From Coriobacteriia bacterium (lineage in GTDB: Bacteria; Actinomycetota; Coriobacteriia; Anaerosomatales; SLCP01), in assembly GCA_030603745.1 (NCBI GenBank), contig JAUVXE010000004.1, forward strand, positions 62,001 through 126,000: a stretch of DNA of 64,000 bases, written 5' to 3'. The notes beneath the pieces were generated by a model. The model saw only the letters and a list, made by a program, of their open reading frames with translations, had not been told where the DNA came from and ran no database searches. Below are positions 53,079 to 61,565 of this stretch, piece by piece (within the stretch, counting starts at the first letter, position 1; the number at the start of each line of letters is the position of its first letter). Both the position numbers and the translations under genes were made by a program.

Positions 53079-53396
53079 TCACCCACCCGCCCGGTAGGAC
53101 GCGAGCCGCGCGCGCAGATCGCGGCCGATGCCCACGATCCCGGGGGGCGGCGAGCCGAAGGTGTGCGTATAGCCCGGGGCGCACGCCGAGAGCGTGCCGC
53201 GCACCACGCGTCCGGTCATCGTCTCGACCTCGCACTCCTCGCCGAGCGCGACGGCCGCGCGCGCGAACCCCTTCACCCAGACCCGGAGCGGTTGGGCGGC
53301 GGTGTCGTCGGGAAGGTTCCCGGCGCGGTCGGCGGGCTCGAGCAGCACGCGCTCCACCTCGACCCACTGCCCGGGCGTGCAGCGCTCCTCGGCCAT
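53079..53396 (-). CDS. ortA: 2-amino-4-oxopentanoate thiolase alpha subunit OrtA
   Basis: A 105-residue small subunit, the usual OrtA length. GQWVEVERVLLEPADRAGNLPDDTAAQPLRVWVKGF and the C-terminal GYTHTFGSPPPGIVGIGRDLRARL match the family. It has a GAGGAGG ribosome site. It lies between ord and ortB, as in clostridial operons, and forms the thiolase with OrtB. Confidence 0.9.
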   Translation of the reverse strand: MAEERCTPGQWVEVERVLLEPADRAGNLPDDTAAQPLRVWVKGFARAAVALGEECEVETMTGRVVRGTLSACAPGYTHTFGSPPPGIVGIGRDLRARLASYRAGG

Positions 53397-53452
53397 GCGA
53401 GACCTCCTCGGTCGGACGGACGGACGGGCGGACGCTCCGCTTGCGGGCCGGC

Positions 53453-54463
53453 TCAGGCGCCCGGCGTCCAGAACCTCGGCACGGGCAGGTCGACCACCGT
53501 GAGGAGCCCCGGCGGGGCGGGGACGATCAGCGGAAGGTAGTTGCCCGTACTGGCATACGTACCCTTGCCGCCGGGCACCTCGGGCGTGTTCGCCATGTGG
53601 ATCTCGGGATCGCCGATGACCCGGATGTAATCCCCGGTGTCGATGCCCTCGAGGTGCGGATGGATCTGCTGCGGGTGGATGAGCTCGATCCGGAGCTCGC
53701 CGCCGCTGTAGCCGCGGCCGACGTGCCGACAGCCCGCCACCCCGCCCGGCTCCACGCGCACGTGCGGCGTCTCGCGCGCCACGCTGCTCACGATGGGCTC
53801 GCGCGTCTCGACGATCTCGTCGATGCTCCAGCCGAGGGCGCGGCCGATCAGGTGGATGGACTCGGGAAAGCCGATGTGCCCCACGATGGTGCCCTCGGCC
53901 ACCCCGCGCTCGAACTGCTCCACGGTGGTGCCCACGCCCTGGCTCGCCATGACGGTGGGGCCGAACGGCGAGAGGTCGTTGACGCGCTGGGCCTCGATGC
54001 GCTCCACGCGCAGGCAGACCGAGGTCCACATCACGATGAGCGCGTCGAGGATGAATCCCGGGTTGATGCCGGTGCCGAGCACGCTCACGCCGTGCTCGCG
54101 GGCGAGCGCGTCGATGCGGTGGGCCCACGCGGGGTCGCTCGCCCACGGGTACGCGAGGGTCTCGGCGATGCACAGCACGTTGGCGCCCGCGCGCACGCTC
54201 GGCTCGACCTGGTCGGTGATCTCGTGCAGGTTGCTCTGCGTGCAGATGCACATCACGTCGGGCCTGCGGGCGAGGACCGCCTCGGCGTCGGTGGTCATCC
54301 GCACGTCGCACTCGCAGCCCAGCAGCTCGCCCACGCTCCGGCCCTCTTTGGCCGGATTGGTCACGACCGCGCCCACGAGCTCGATCCCGCCCGGCCGGTC
54401 GAGGATGTAGCGGAGCAGTCCCTGCCCCATCATCCCGGTACCCCACACGGCGACCTTGATCAT
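53453..54463 (-). CDS. ord: 2,4-diaminopentanoate dehydrogenase
   Basis: NAD(P)-dependent enzyme that oxidatively deaminates 2,4-diaminopentanoate to 2-amino-4-oxopentanoate. The 336-residue protein has an N-terminal Rossmann motif VAVWGTGMMGQGLLRY, a DapB-like architecture, CTQSNLHEITDQVEPSVRAGANVLCIAETLAYPW and GINPGFILDALIV. It is the first gene of the ornithine operon (ord-ortA-ortB-oraS-oraE-GlmL-like-orr). The ribosome site is GGGAGGAG. No confident promoter is seen in the short gap to the divergent exported-protein gene. Confidence 0.92.
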   Translation of the reverse strand: MIKVAVWGTGMMGQGLLRYILDRPGGIELVGAVVTNPAKEGRSVGELLGCECDVRMTTDAEAVLARRPDVMCICTQSNLHEITDQVEPSVRAGANVLCIAETLAYPWASDPAWAHRIDALAREHGVSVLGTGINPGFILDALIVMWTSVCLRVERIEAQRVNDLSPFGPTVMASQGVGTTVEQFERGVAEGTIVGHIGFPESIHLIGRALGWSIDEIVETREPIVSSVARETPHVRVEPGGVAGCRHVGRGYSGGELRIELIHPQQIHPHLEGIDTGDYIRVIGDPEIHMANTPEVPGGKGTYASTGNYLPLIVPAPPGLLTVVDLPVPRFWTPGA

Positions 54464-54650
54464 GCGGCAGCTCCTCCCGACGGGTGTATGCAGGGACTCG
54501 CGTTTCTGATGCAACGATAGCGGTTCGGCCCGCGATGCGCGAGACTCCCCGTCCGCTCGACCTCCCCGCCGAGGGGCGCGTCTGCACGTGTCCGAAGTGG
54601 GCATATGCTCCCTATGCGTCGCGTCCGCATACCAGCGAAGGAGGCGCTCC

Positions 54651-55277
54651 ATGGCCACATCACGCACGGACCGGACCGCGCTGCTCATCGGACTCCCGAT
54701 CCTCGCCGCGGCCATCGCCGCGCTCGCGGTCTTCCTCGTACTCTCGCCGAGGGTCTCCTCGGCCGAGGCGGAACGCGACGAGGCGCTGGCTCGCGTCGCT
54801 GCGCTCGAGGCGGAGGTCGAGGCGCTCGCCGACAGCCTCGCGGCCGTCACCGACGACGCCAACGGCACCGCGCCGCTTGCCGAGACCGACACCGAGACCG
54901 AGGACGGCCGCTACTTCGCGTTCGTGCGCGGCGTCGAGACCGACGACGGCGTCACGCTCGCGACCGTGGACTTCGCCGAGTTCCTCACCGGCGAGGAGGC
55001 GGCAGCCGCAGCGGCCGCCGCGGGAGAGGAGTCCCCGCCGCCGAACGACTACTGGATCAGCAACGTGAACCCGCGGCTTCGCACCTTCCCGGTCGCGGCC
55101 GACGGGACCGCGCGCCTCGTGACCAGCCGGGACGGACTCGAGATGGACGGTTACGAGCTCACCTTCGCCGGGTGGGTCGAGGCGTACGCGACGACGCCGC
55201 TCTTGCGCGACGTGCCGTACTGGCTCGAGATCGAGCGCGGCACGATCACCGCCATCGAGGAGCAGTACCTCCCGTGA
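54651..55277 (+). CDS. exported membrane-anchored coiled-coil protein
   Basis: A 208-residue protein with an N-terminal membrane helix (about 12-32), a short coiled-coil stretch (about 36-66, ALARVAALEAEVEALADSLAAV) and an extracytoplasmic domain of about 120 residues (YFAFVRGVETDDGVTLATVDFAEFLTGEEA, ending in WLEIERGTITAIEEQYLP). No family is recognised. The ATG has a GAAGGAGG ribosome site. The stop overlaps the start of the next gene (GTGA), so the two are cotranslated. Confidence 0.7.
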   Translation: MATSRTDRTALLIGLPILAAAIAALAVFLVLSPRVSSAEAERDEALARVAALEAEVEALADSLAAVTDDANGTAPLAETDTETEDGRYFAFVRGVETDDGVTLATVDFAEFLTGEEAAAAAAAAGEESPPPNDYWISNVNPRLRTFPVAADGTARLVTSRDGLEMDGYELTFAGWVEAYATTPLLRDVPYWLEIERGTITAIEEQYLP

Positions 55278-55921
55278 GGCGGCGGACCGGCAGCATCGAG
55301 GCGGCGGGGTCGCATACGCACGCGCTCGCGGTGGCGACTGCGGTGACGTTCGCGACCGCCCTCGCGTGTGCCGCGCTGCTCGCCGCGGCGTGGCCCGTGA
55401 CCGCCCGCGCCGCCGAGCCCGCCACAGAGCCCGACTTCGACACCTCGTTCGAGGGCGTCTACACCGTGACCGGCTCCACCAGCACCGGCGCCACCCGCAC
55501 CATCCCCGTCTCCGTGACCGCGCTCTCCGCCGAGGAGATCCTCTTCGAGACACGCGTGGGCGGATTCGACTTCTCCGCGAGCGGCCCCGCGCAGCGCGAG
55601 GGGGCGGACCGGATCGTGGTGTCGCTCGACAAGCGGGTGCCGTTCCTCGGCAGCGGGAGCGGCACCGTGGTCCTCGAGCGCGTCGACGGCGTGTGGACGC
55701 TCGATGCGACCGGCGCGGGGCGCGTGCTCGGCACCGACGGCACCGCCACCGGCGACGGCCGCCGCACGAGCGACCTCCCGCCTCCCGGCGCGCCCGCACC
55801 ACCCGCCGAGGACCGCGACGTGCCGATGGCGGTCTGGGTGGTGCTCGCGGTGAGCGCGGCGCTACTGGTCGCGCTGGTGGCGCTCGCGCGAAGGCGCAGG
55901 CGGGGTGTCGCGGAGGGGTGA
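55274..55921 (+). CDS. exported protein with C-terminal membrane anchor
   Basis: A 215-residue protein starting at GTG. An N-terminal hydrophobic segment (about 18-46) probably acts as a signal peptide. The middle (about 55-160) is rich in Ser/Thr/Gly and beta-prone (DTSFEGVYTVTGSTSTGATRTI). After a Pro-rich linker (DLPPPGAPAPPAED), a C-terminal helix (about 188-205) ends with the basic cluster RRRRRG. This resembles a surface protein with a stop-transfer tail. It is cotranslated with the preceding coiled-coil protein. The function is unknown. Confidence 0.65.
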   Translation: MRRRTGSIEAAGSHTHALAVATAVTFATALACAALLAAAWPVTARAAEPATEPDFDTSFEGVYTVTGSTSTGATRTIPVSVTALSAEEILFETRVGGFDFSASGPAQREGADRIVVSLDKRVPFLGSGSGTVVLERVDGVWTLDATGAGRVLGTDGTATGDGRRTSDLPPPGAPAPPAEDRDVPMAVWVVLAVSAALLVALVALARRRRRGVAEG

Positions 55922-55986
55922 GGGTTGGGCGGAGCGCCTGCGAAGGATCAGGGTCTGCCGCACCGAGTCAGCGACCACGACGTCGC

Positions 55987-56415
55987 TCATTCAGGCCACA
56001 CGTCCGGATGGTCACGCTCCAGCCATTCCCGGACGAGCACCTCGAACTCCCGGACCCGAACCAGGAGCGCCCTCACGTCCTCAGGGCCGACCAGGCCGGC
56101 CGCGTCGTACATGGTCGCGTTCCGGCGCTTGCGCGCAGCGTCGAGTACGTCAACGCTCGGTTGCACCACCGAGCCCATCACCCATGGGACCGATCGCAGC
56201 GTGTCCCGATGGTTCTCGCCACCGCGTACCCGATAGCCCGCTGCCCGCACTACGATCTTCGCCAACAGGAAGCCCGAGGTGTACGCATCGACGTAGCGAC
56301 CGTCGTCGCTTTGGCCTGGGACCTGCGCATCGGCTACAGCAAGCCGATACCGCTCGATCAGCGCCACGAGCTCCTCGCGCGATGACTCGAGTGGCTCCAG
56401 GCTCTCAGGCGTCAT
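55987..56415 (-). CDS. HEPN-domain protein, likely toxin of a HEPN/nucleotidyltransferase pair
   Basis: A 142-residue helical protein. The motif RKRRNATMYD near residue 95-104 resembles HEPN families in which R-N-x3-Y replaces the classical R-x4-H. It overlaps the upstream nucleotidyltransferase gene by 11 bp, the usual pairing of HEPN RNases with nucleotidyltransferase partners. Whether it is catalytically active without the histidine is not known from sequence. Confidence 0.75.
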   Translation of the reverse strand: MTPESLEPLESSREELVALIERYRLAVADAQVPGQSDDGRYVDAYTSGFLLAKIVVRAAGYRVRGGENHRDTLRSVPWVMGSVVQPSVDVLDAARKRRNATMYDAAGLVGPEDVRALLVRVREFEVLVREWLERDHPDVWPE

Positions 56416-57217
56416 CGGGTCCGCCGATCACATCGATACGCGGCTGATCGAGGATCGTACGGATGAAGTGATTCCCTGCCGAGCGCTTCGCCCTGAACTC
56501 CTGCGGAGCGTAGCGTACGACTTCGATCTCGCGACGCAGCTCCCGCTGGGCCTCCGCGATCGGAGCAACCAGCTCGTCATCGGAGGCTTCCGATACCACG
56601 ACCAGATCGATGTCACTCGTGACACTGTCGCGCCCTGACGCTACGGAACCGAAGATGAACGCCCACTCAACGGGCTCCGCAAGAGCTCGAAGATGTCGGC
56701 CCACCACCTCTGAGATGCCGAGCTCACGCGAAAGAAGCGCCCGCACATCCTCGAAACGCTCGGAACGGACGGCTCGGTAGTAACGGCGATTCCCGTCTCT
56801 CCACGACGTCAAGAAGCCAAGCTGCTCCAGGCGCTCCAGAGCGATCTGCGCCGAACGGAGTCCGATCTCCGCACGACGCGCGACCTCTCGCTGATGGATG
56901 GTGCGGTCGGGCTCCCGCACGAACAGTGCGAACACCTTCCGGACCGAATCCGAGCCGAGCAGGCGAACAAGGGCGGTATCGGACGACCCTCGCTGCGAGT
57001 CGACCGTAGCGGCGACTCCGTAGGGTGCCCGCACCTCGTGTGCATGCCCTGCCCCTGCTGGCTGGTTCCGATCCCCACCCGAGGGGCTGAGCAGCGCGAC
57101 CGGCACTCCTTGACGGATGATGGTTACCGTCGACCCACGCTCGACCTCGTCGAGCAGCTGCGGCAGTCGTTCCGCGAGTTCCGCCACCGAGACCGTGTGT
57201 TCTTGATACGTAGTCAT
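56405..57217 (-). CDS. Phd-like + winged-helix + nucleotidyltransferase fusion, likely antitoxin
   Basis: A 270-residue three-part protein. Residues about 1-50 look like a Phd/YefM antitoxin N-terminus (TVSVAELAERLPQLLDEVERGSTVTIIRQGVPVALLSP). Residues about 90-165 form a winged helix (IHQREVARRAEIGLRSAQIALERLEQLGFLTSWRDGNRRYYRA). Residues about 180-260 are a nucleotidyltransferase with WAFIFGSVASGRDSVTSDIDLVVV (GS-x9-DxD). It is paired with the downstream HEPN gene. The ATG at 57215-57217 is inside a palindrome, and AAGGAA serves as ribosome site. It may both block the toxin and repress transcription. Confidence 0.8.
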   Translation of the reverse strand: MTTYQEHTVSVAELAERLPQLLDEVERGSTVTIIRQGVPVALLSPSGGDRNQPAGAGHAHEVRAPYGVAATVDSQRGSSDTALVRLLGSDSVRKVFALFVREPDRTIHQREVARRAEIGLRSAQIALERLEQLGFLTSWRDGNRRYYRAVRSERFEDVRALLSRELGISEVVGRHLRALAEPVEWAFIFGSVASGRDSVTSDIDLVVVSEASDDELVAPIAEAQRELRREIEVVRYAPQEFRAKRSAGNHFIRTILDQPRIDVIGGPDDA

Positions 57218-57246
57218 ATGACTCAGTTCCTTAGTCGTTCGACTAA
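57212..57246 (-). promoter_or_regulatory. palindromic operator of the Phd-HTH-nucleotidyltransferase/HEPN operon
   Basis: Two perfect palindromes sit at the gene start. AGTCATATGACT (57212-57223) contains the ATG start codon. TTAGTCG-TT-CGACTAA (57231-57246) lies 14 bp upstream of it. Both contain AGTC half-sites. A promoter-like TTGACG (57274-57279) and TATACG (57253-57258), on the minus strand with a 15-base gap, lie just before. The layout is expected for autorepression by a Phd-type domain. Confidence 0.6.
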
Positions 57247-57459
57247 GCACACCGTATAACGGACAGACTCGGTCGTCAACCTCGGCAGATGCGACAGGTG
57301 CCGCGACTCATCTGGCTCGACTTGGTGATGCGTGCCCATCCTCGCTCAGCCCGGTGCCGAGGACTCGAGGCCCGATACTCAGCCCGCTCGAGTCGTCGAG
57401 ATATGCGGTTCTGTTGCACATTCGGCATACTAACGAGGTCGACCGTGAGGAGATTTCCC

Positions 57460-58800
57460 TTGTCGAACAACCGATCGTACGAACCCACAAGTCCGGACTC
57501 CATTGAGCGTTACGCGAAACAGCTTGTCGGACTGACTTTGAGGGACGTGATAGCCGAGGAGGCCCCCGTCGCCTATCAGACAGGGAAGGGTCGACTTGGA
57601 GACATCGTCGAGCGGAGCTACTTCGGCATCAATCCAGGGAACATCTCGGGTCCCGATTTCGCAGAAGCTGGCGTTGAGCTGAAGACGACACCCCTCAAGC
57701 GAGTGGGAAAGAAGCTGCGCGCGAAAGAGCGCCTGGTCCTGCAGATGATTGACTACATGACCGTTCACCGCGAAGAGTGGACCACCAGCTCGTTCCTCGC
57801 CAAGAACTCGTCACTGCTACTGCTCTTCTACCTTTGGGAACCGGACACTGACGAACTCGATTACGTGTTCAGGATCGCCAGACTCTGGTCGTTTCCCGAC
57901 GAGGACCTCGAAATCATCCGACGCGACTGGGAGACCATAGTCGCGAAGATCCGCGAGGGCAGGGCTCACGAACTCTCTGAGGGTGACACGATGTACCTCT
58001 CGGCGTGCGTCAAAGCTGCAACCGGAGCTGACCGACGACCCCAGCCCTTCTCAGATCTGCCCGCGAAACCACGGGCTTTTTCGCTGAAGGCCAGCTACAT
58101 GAACTCCGTCATCGATAACAGTCTGAGGCTCGAGCCCTCGGTCTCCGCTGCGGACCTCAAAGGGAGCAGAAGCTTCGAGCAAGTCGTGCACGACCGATTC
58201 AAGCCGTATCTCGGCATGACCGCTGCCGAGATCGCGGAGGCGCTGGACGTTCGGATCCAGGTCACGGCGAAGAACTTCTATGCGATCCTGACCAAGAGGA
58301 TCCTTGGCGTAGGAGACAAGAGCCGAATCGCAGAGTTCGAGAAGGCTGACGTAACCCTAAAGACGGTTCGACTCAAGCATACTGGCATGCCCAAGGAGGC
58401 CGTGTCCTTCAAGGCGTTCGATTATCTCGACCTCGTACAGCAGGAGTGGGAGTCGTCGAGTCTCCGATCTGACCTCACGCGGAGGTTCTTCTTCGTGATC
58501 TACCAACTTGATCGCGCTGGGACACCCACTCTATCCAGAACCAAGTTCTGGACGATGCCTATCGAAGACGTCGATTCGCACGGACGGCGCTGCTTCGAGC
58601 GTACGGTCGAGCTCATCCTGGACGACAAGGCGGAGGAACTTCCCGGCAGCGGCGAGAACAAGGTCTGTCATGTGCGGCCTCACGGACGCAACAAGTCTGA
58701 CACCTTGCCAACCCCAAGCGGTAGACAGGTCGTCCGGAAGTCATTCTGGCTGAACCAGCGATACCTTGCAGAGCGGTTGGCCGAGGACTCCGACAGCTAG
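57460..58800 (+). CDS. Sau3AI-like type II restriction endonuclease (two MutH-fold domains)
   Basis: A 446-residue protein of the Sau3AI/MutH family. The N-terminal domain has GRLGDIVERSYFGIN then SGPDFAEAGVELKT, with Asp66, Glu73 and Lys75 in the MutH D-x6-E-x-K spacing. The C-terminal domain repeats the fold, but FEKADVTLKT replaces the glutamate with threonine, so it is probably an inactive DNA-binding copy, as in Sau3AI. The predicted target is therefore GATC. TTG start at 57460 with a GAGGAG site 7 bp before; a GTG at 57445 is possible. Base use is more AT-rich than in neighbours. Confidence 0.85.
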   Translation: MSNNRSYEPTSPDSIERYAKQLVGLTLRDVIAEEAPVAYQTGKGRLGDIVERSYFGINPGNISGPDFAEAGVELKTTPLKRVGKKLRAKERLVLQMIDYMTVHREEWTTSSFLAKNSSLLLLFYLWEPDTDELDYVFRIARLWSFPDEDLEIIRRDWETIVAKIREGRAHELSEGDTMYLSACVKAATGADRRPQPFSDLPAKPRAFSLKASYMNSVIDNSLRLEPSVSAADLKGSRSFEQVVHDRFKPYLGMTAAEIAEALDVRIQVTAKNFYAILTKRILGVGDKSRIAEFEKADVTLKTVRLKHTGMPKEAVSFKAFDYLDLVQQEWESSSLRSDLTRRFFFVIYQLDRAGTPTLSRTKFWTMPIEDVDSHGRRCFERTVELILDDKAEELPGSGENKVCHVRPHGRNKSDTLPTPSGRQVVRKSFWLNQRYLAERLAEDSDS

Positions 58801-59234
58801 CCTGTGCGGAGGCACTCGACGATTCTTTCGACCACATCGTCCGGAGACTCCGCGAGCTCGCACTCCCACACCGTAAGGACGGTCCAGCCGGCCTCTTCGA
58901 GTTCCCGGGTCTTCCTGGCATCTCGCTCTCGATTGAGCTCGAACTTCCTTCGCCAGAACGCCGAGTGGGCCCTCGGCTCTGCGGGCTTGCAGCGGGGACA
59001 CCGGTGCCAGAAGCATCCATTGACGAAGACGGCGACCTTCCGCCCCGGGTAGGCGATGTCCGGCCGACCAGAAGCTTTGCCCCAATGAAGACGGTAGCCG
59101 GGATAGCCCGCAGCGCGGAGCAGCCTGCGCAACAACAACTCAGGCTTGGTGTCGCGCCCTCGATTGGCCTTCATCGAGCGCGAGACAGCGGCTGACGTCG
59201 GCTCAGGTGTTGGAAGTTGTCTACGGGGCATCAT
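58797..59234 (-). CDS. vsr: very short patch repair endonuclease Vsr
   Basis: A 145-residue Vsr-type nickase that starts repair of T:G mismatches left by deamination of 5-methylcytosine. MKANRGRDTKPELLLRRLLRAAGYPGYRLHW, GRPDIAYPGRKVAVFVNGCFWHRCPRC and LEEAGWTVLTVWECEL are standard. Cysteines in WHRCPRC correspond to the structural zinc site. It overlaps the 3' end of the methyltransferase gene and converges on the endonuclease gene with a 3-bp overlap. It protects the genome from mutations caused by its C5-methyltransferase. Confidence 0.93.
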   Translation of the reverse strand: MMPRRQLPTPEPTSAAVSRSMKANRGRDTKPELLLRRLLRAAGYPGYRLHWGKASGRPDIAYPGRKVAVFVNGCFWHRCPRCKPAEPRAHSAFWRRKFELNRERDARKTRELEEAGWTVLTVWECELAESPDDVVERIVECLRTG

Positions 59235-60525
59235 CACGTGGCGCTGTGCCCGCCAGACAACTCTCGGCTTCGGCCTTGATGGCCCACCCTATCCGCGCAA
59301 CAACGCCGACCACCAATGCGTTCCCCATCATGAACGCGCGTCGACCATCACTCATGCCGGTATCGGTCCAGCCGCGAGGGAACCCGTTCAGCTCCTCTAG
59401 TTCCTCGGGAACCAGCCTTCGCAATCGACCAGTCAATGGGTCTTCAATTATGTGTTTGAAGCGAGATGCTGATGCTCCACCCTCACCTGTCAGGATGGTC
59501 CGAGAGGGATTCTCGAGCGAATCGGGGAACGCCATTCCACCCTCTGAGTACGAGTACTGGTGTCCGGTCCTCTTGTCGATACGAGGTTCGGACTTAGGGC
59601 CCTTGAGGTACATCCATCGTTCGACGCGGTCACCGCTCACGAAGTACTTGTCGGGCACGCTCTCCGTCTTCGCGACGACATCCCCGAGGGTCAGCTGCTC
59701 GCCTCGATACGCGGGAGTCACTCGGCGTGTCCACACCCGCCCTTCGATCATCACTCCCGCGACCGCGAAGGGCGATGTCTTTCGTCCTATCCCGAAGGTC
59801 TCGCTTACCACGAACGGGTCGGCGTCGAGTTCGATGTCCGGCTCCTGCGGCAGCTCTCCCTCAACCTCGAGCGGTGGACTCGCCTCAGATGTCGATACCG
59901 GCAACGCCTTGGCCATGACCCCCTCTACGTACATCCGCCTCATCGGCTTCCACTGGAAGCCGCAGTGGTCAAGCCGATGCGCGTAGATGAAAACCCGCCT
60001 TCGCCTCTGTGGGAACCCGTAGTCCGCGGCATTGACCACCCGCCATTCGACGACATAGCCCAGTTGAGCGAGACATGAGAGGATCACCGCGAAGTCGCGT
60101 CCCCTCTGAGAAGCCGGGGACTTCAGCAGTCGGTCAACGTTCTCGAGCAGCACGAACGGGGGGCGCTTCTGGTCGAGCACGTCGTAGATCGACCACCAGA
60201 GCACACCCTTCTTGCCCTGGATTCCAGCCGCCTGCGATAGCGGCTTCGCCACAGAGTAGTCCTGGCAAGGAAAGCCCCCGACCAGGAGTTCATGGTCGGG
60301 AATGGGTTGAGACTCCGGGTCTCGAATCACCGCACTGATGTCGTCGCACACATGACCGTCCGGACCGAAGCGCTCTACGTAGCATTCCGATGCGTGCTGA
60401 GTCCTCGTCGACGGTTCCCACTGGTTGCTCCAGACCACCGACCACCCAGCGTCTTCGAGCCCCAGGCGAAAGCCGCCCACACCCGCGAAGAGTTCAGCAA
60501 CACGATACTGTGGGGCCGGCGTCAT
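59221..60525 (-). CDS. DNA (cytosine-5) methyltransferase of the Sau3AI-like system
   Basis: A 434-residue C5-methyltransferase. Motif I is ELFAGVGGFRLGLE (about 10-23), motif IV the catalytic VGGFPCQDYSV, motif VI LENVDRLL, motif VIII FPQRRRRVFI and the late motifs are near RRLVPEELEELNGFPRGWT and ALVVGVVARIGWAI. The target recognition region lies between motifs VIII and IX. Presumably it protects GATC sites from the endonuclease by making 5-methylcytosine. It is followed by vsr and is convergent with the endonuclease gene. Confidence 0.94.
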   Translation of the reverse strand: MTPAPQYRVAELFAGVGGFRLGLEDAGWSVVWSNQWEPSTRTQHASECYVERFGPDGHVCDDISAVIRDPESQPIPDHELLVGGFPCQDYSVAKPLSQAAGIQGKKGVLWWSIYDVLDQKRPPFVLLENVDRLLKSPASQRGRDFAVILSCLAQLGYVVEWRVVNAADYGFPQRRRRVFIYAHRLDHCGFQWKPMRRMYVEGVMAKALPVSTSEASPPLEVEGELPQEPDIELDADPFVVSETFGIGRKTSPFAVAGVMIEGRVWTRRVTPAYRGEQLTLGDVVAKTESVPDKYFVSGDRVERWMYLKGPKSEPRIDKRTGHQYSYSEGGMAFPDSLENPSRTILTGEGGASASRFKHIIEDPLTGRLRRLVPEELEELNGFPRGWTDTGMSDGRRAFMMGNALVVGVVARIGWAIKAEAESCLAGTAPRDDAP

Positions 60526-60609
60526 GCTGCCTCCGGTCTCGGCTCGAACAGGTGTTCACATTGTAGGGGTTGGCAGTGACAAGATCAACCGCCCCGGGCT
60601 CCCACCCCC

Positions 60610-61521
60610 TCACCCCCGCGGCCGCCTCGGCAGCAACACGGGCGTCGTCGCCGTGTACCGCTCGTACTCCTCCTCGCCGCCCCACTTCGCATCGGCCCTG
60701 CGCTCGAGCATCGGCACGCCGCTGATGCGCGTGAGCAGCAGGTAGACGAACAGCGGCGACACCAACGTCGCGTACTGCCACCCCGAGAGCGCCGGGAACG
60801 CGATGATCGCGACCCCGACCCACAGCACGATCTCGCCGAAGTAGTTCGGGTGGCGCGACCACGCCCAGAGCCCCGTGCCGATGAAGCGGTCCCGGTTGGC
60901 CGGCTCGGCCCGGAATCGACGCTTCTGCGCGTCGGCCACCACCTCGATGGCGAATCCGGCACCCCACACGAGCACGCCTGCGACCAGGAATCCGTCGACC
61001 CCCGGCGCCGTTGCGGCCAATGCGCCACCGGCCGCCAACGAGCCGTCCTCGGCGGAGGTGATCGCGGCGAGTGCGGCCGCGAGCGTGAGGCTCACCCAAA
61101 GCCCCTGCACCGTCCAGGCCATGAGGAACCTCGGCAGCGAGGGACGTATCTCGTCGAACCGCGAGTCCTTGCCCGCGCGGCGCACGCGCGTGAAGAGGAA
61201 CGCTCCGAGCCGCACAGCCCACACGACCACGAGCGCCCAGAGCACGAGCGAGCGCGCGTCGGGAGCCGGGCCGAGGAGGAGTGCGAGCGTGATCACCGTC
61301 AGGTAGCTCAGGCTGCCCGCAAGGTCGTAGAAGTGCTCGGTCTGCAGCAGAAAGGCCGGAACGAACGCTACCCACTGGATCGCGAACGCCACGCCCACCG
61401 CGAGCGCGAACACGGGGACGCCGCCCACGGACGCGCCGCCTGCCGAGCCCGCTGCGGCGATCGCGCCGCCCACGAGCACCGCGGCGATGATGCCGAGAAG
61501 CGCTGTCCGCTCAGCCGTCAT
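60610..61521 (-). CDS. DUF1295 (steroid 5-alpha reductase-like) membrane protein
   Basis: A 303-residue polytopic membrane protein with seven to eight hydrophobic segments. It ends with the DUF1295 signature: GTGLWAWSRHPNYFGEIVLWVGVAI followed by SPLFVYLLLTRISGVPMLERRADAKWG. Related proteins reduce or methylate lipids, but the substrate here is unknown. The ATG has an AAAGGA site. It lies between the restriction system and the higBA-like pair, with GC content like the core genome. Confidence 0.88.
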   Translation of the reverse strand: MTAERTALLGIIAAVLVGGAIAAAGSAGGASVGGVPVFALAVGVAFAIQWVAFVPAFLLQTEHFYDLAGSLSYLTVITLALLLGPAPDARSLVLWALVVVWAVRLGAFLFTRVRRAGKDSRFDEIRPSLPRFLMAWTVQGLWVSLTLAAALAAITSAEDGSLAAGGALAATAPGVDGFLVAGVLVWGAGFAIEVVADAQKRRFRAEPANRDRFIGTGLWAWSRHPNYFGEIVLWVGVAIIAFPALSGWQYATLVSPLFVYLLLTRISGVPMLERRADAKWGGEEEYERYTATTPVLLPRRPRG

Positions 61522-61565
61522 CGGTGTCCTTTCGCGCCGGAGTCGTCGCGAGGTAGGTACCCGAA

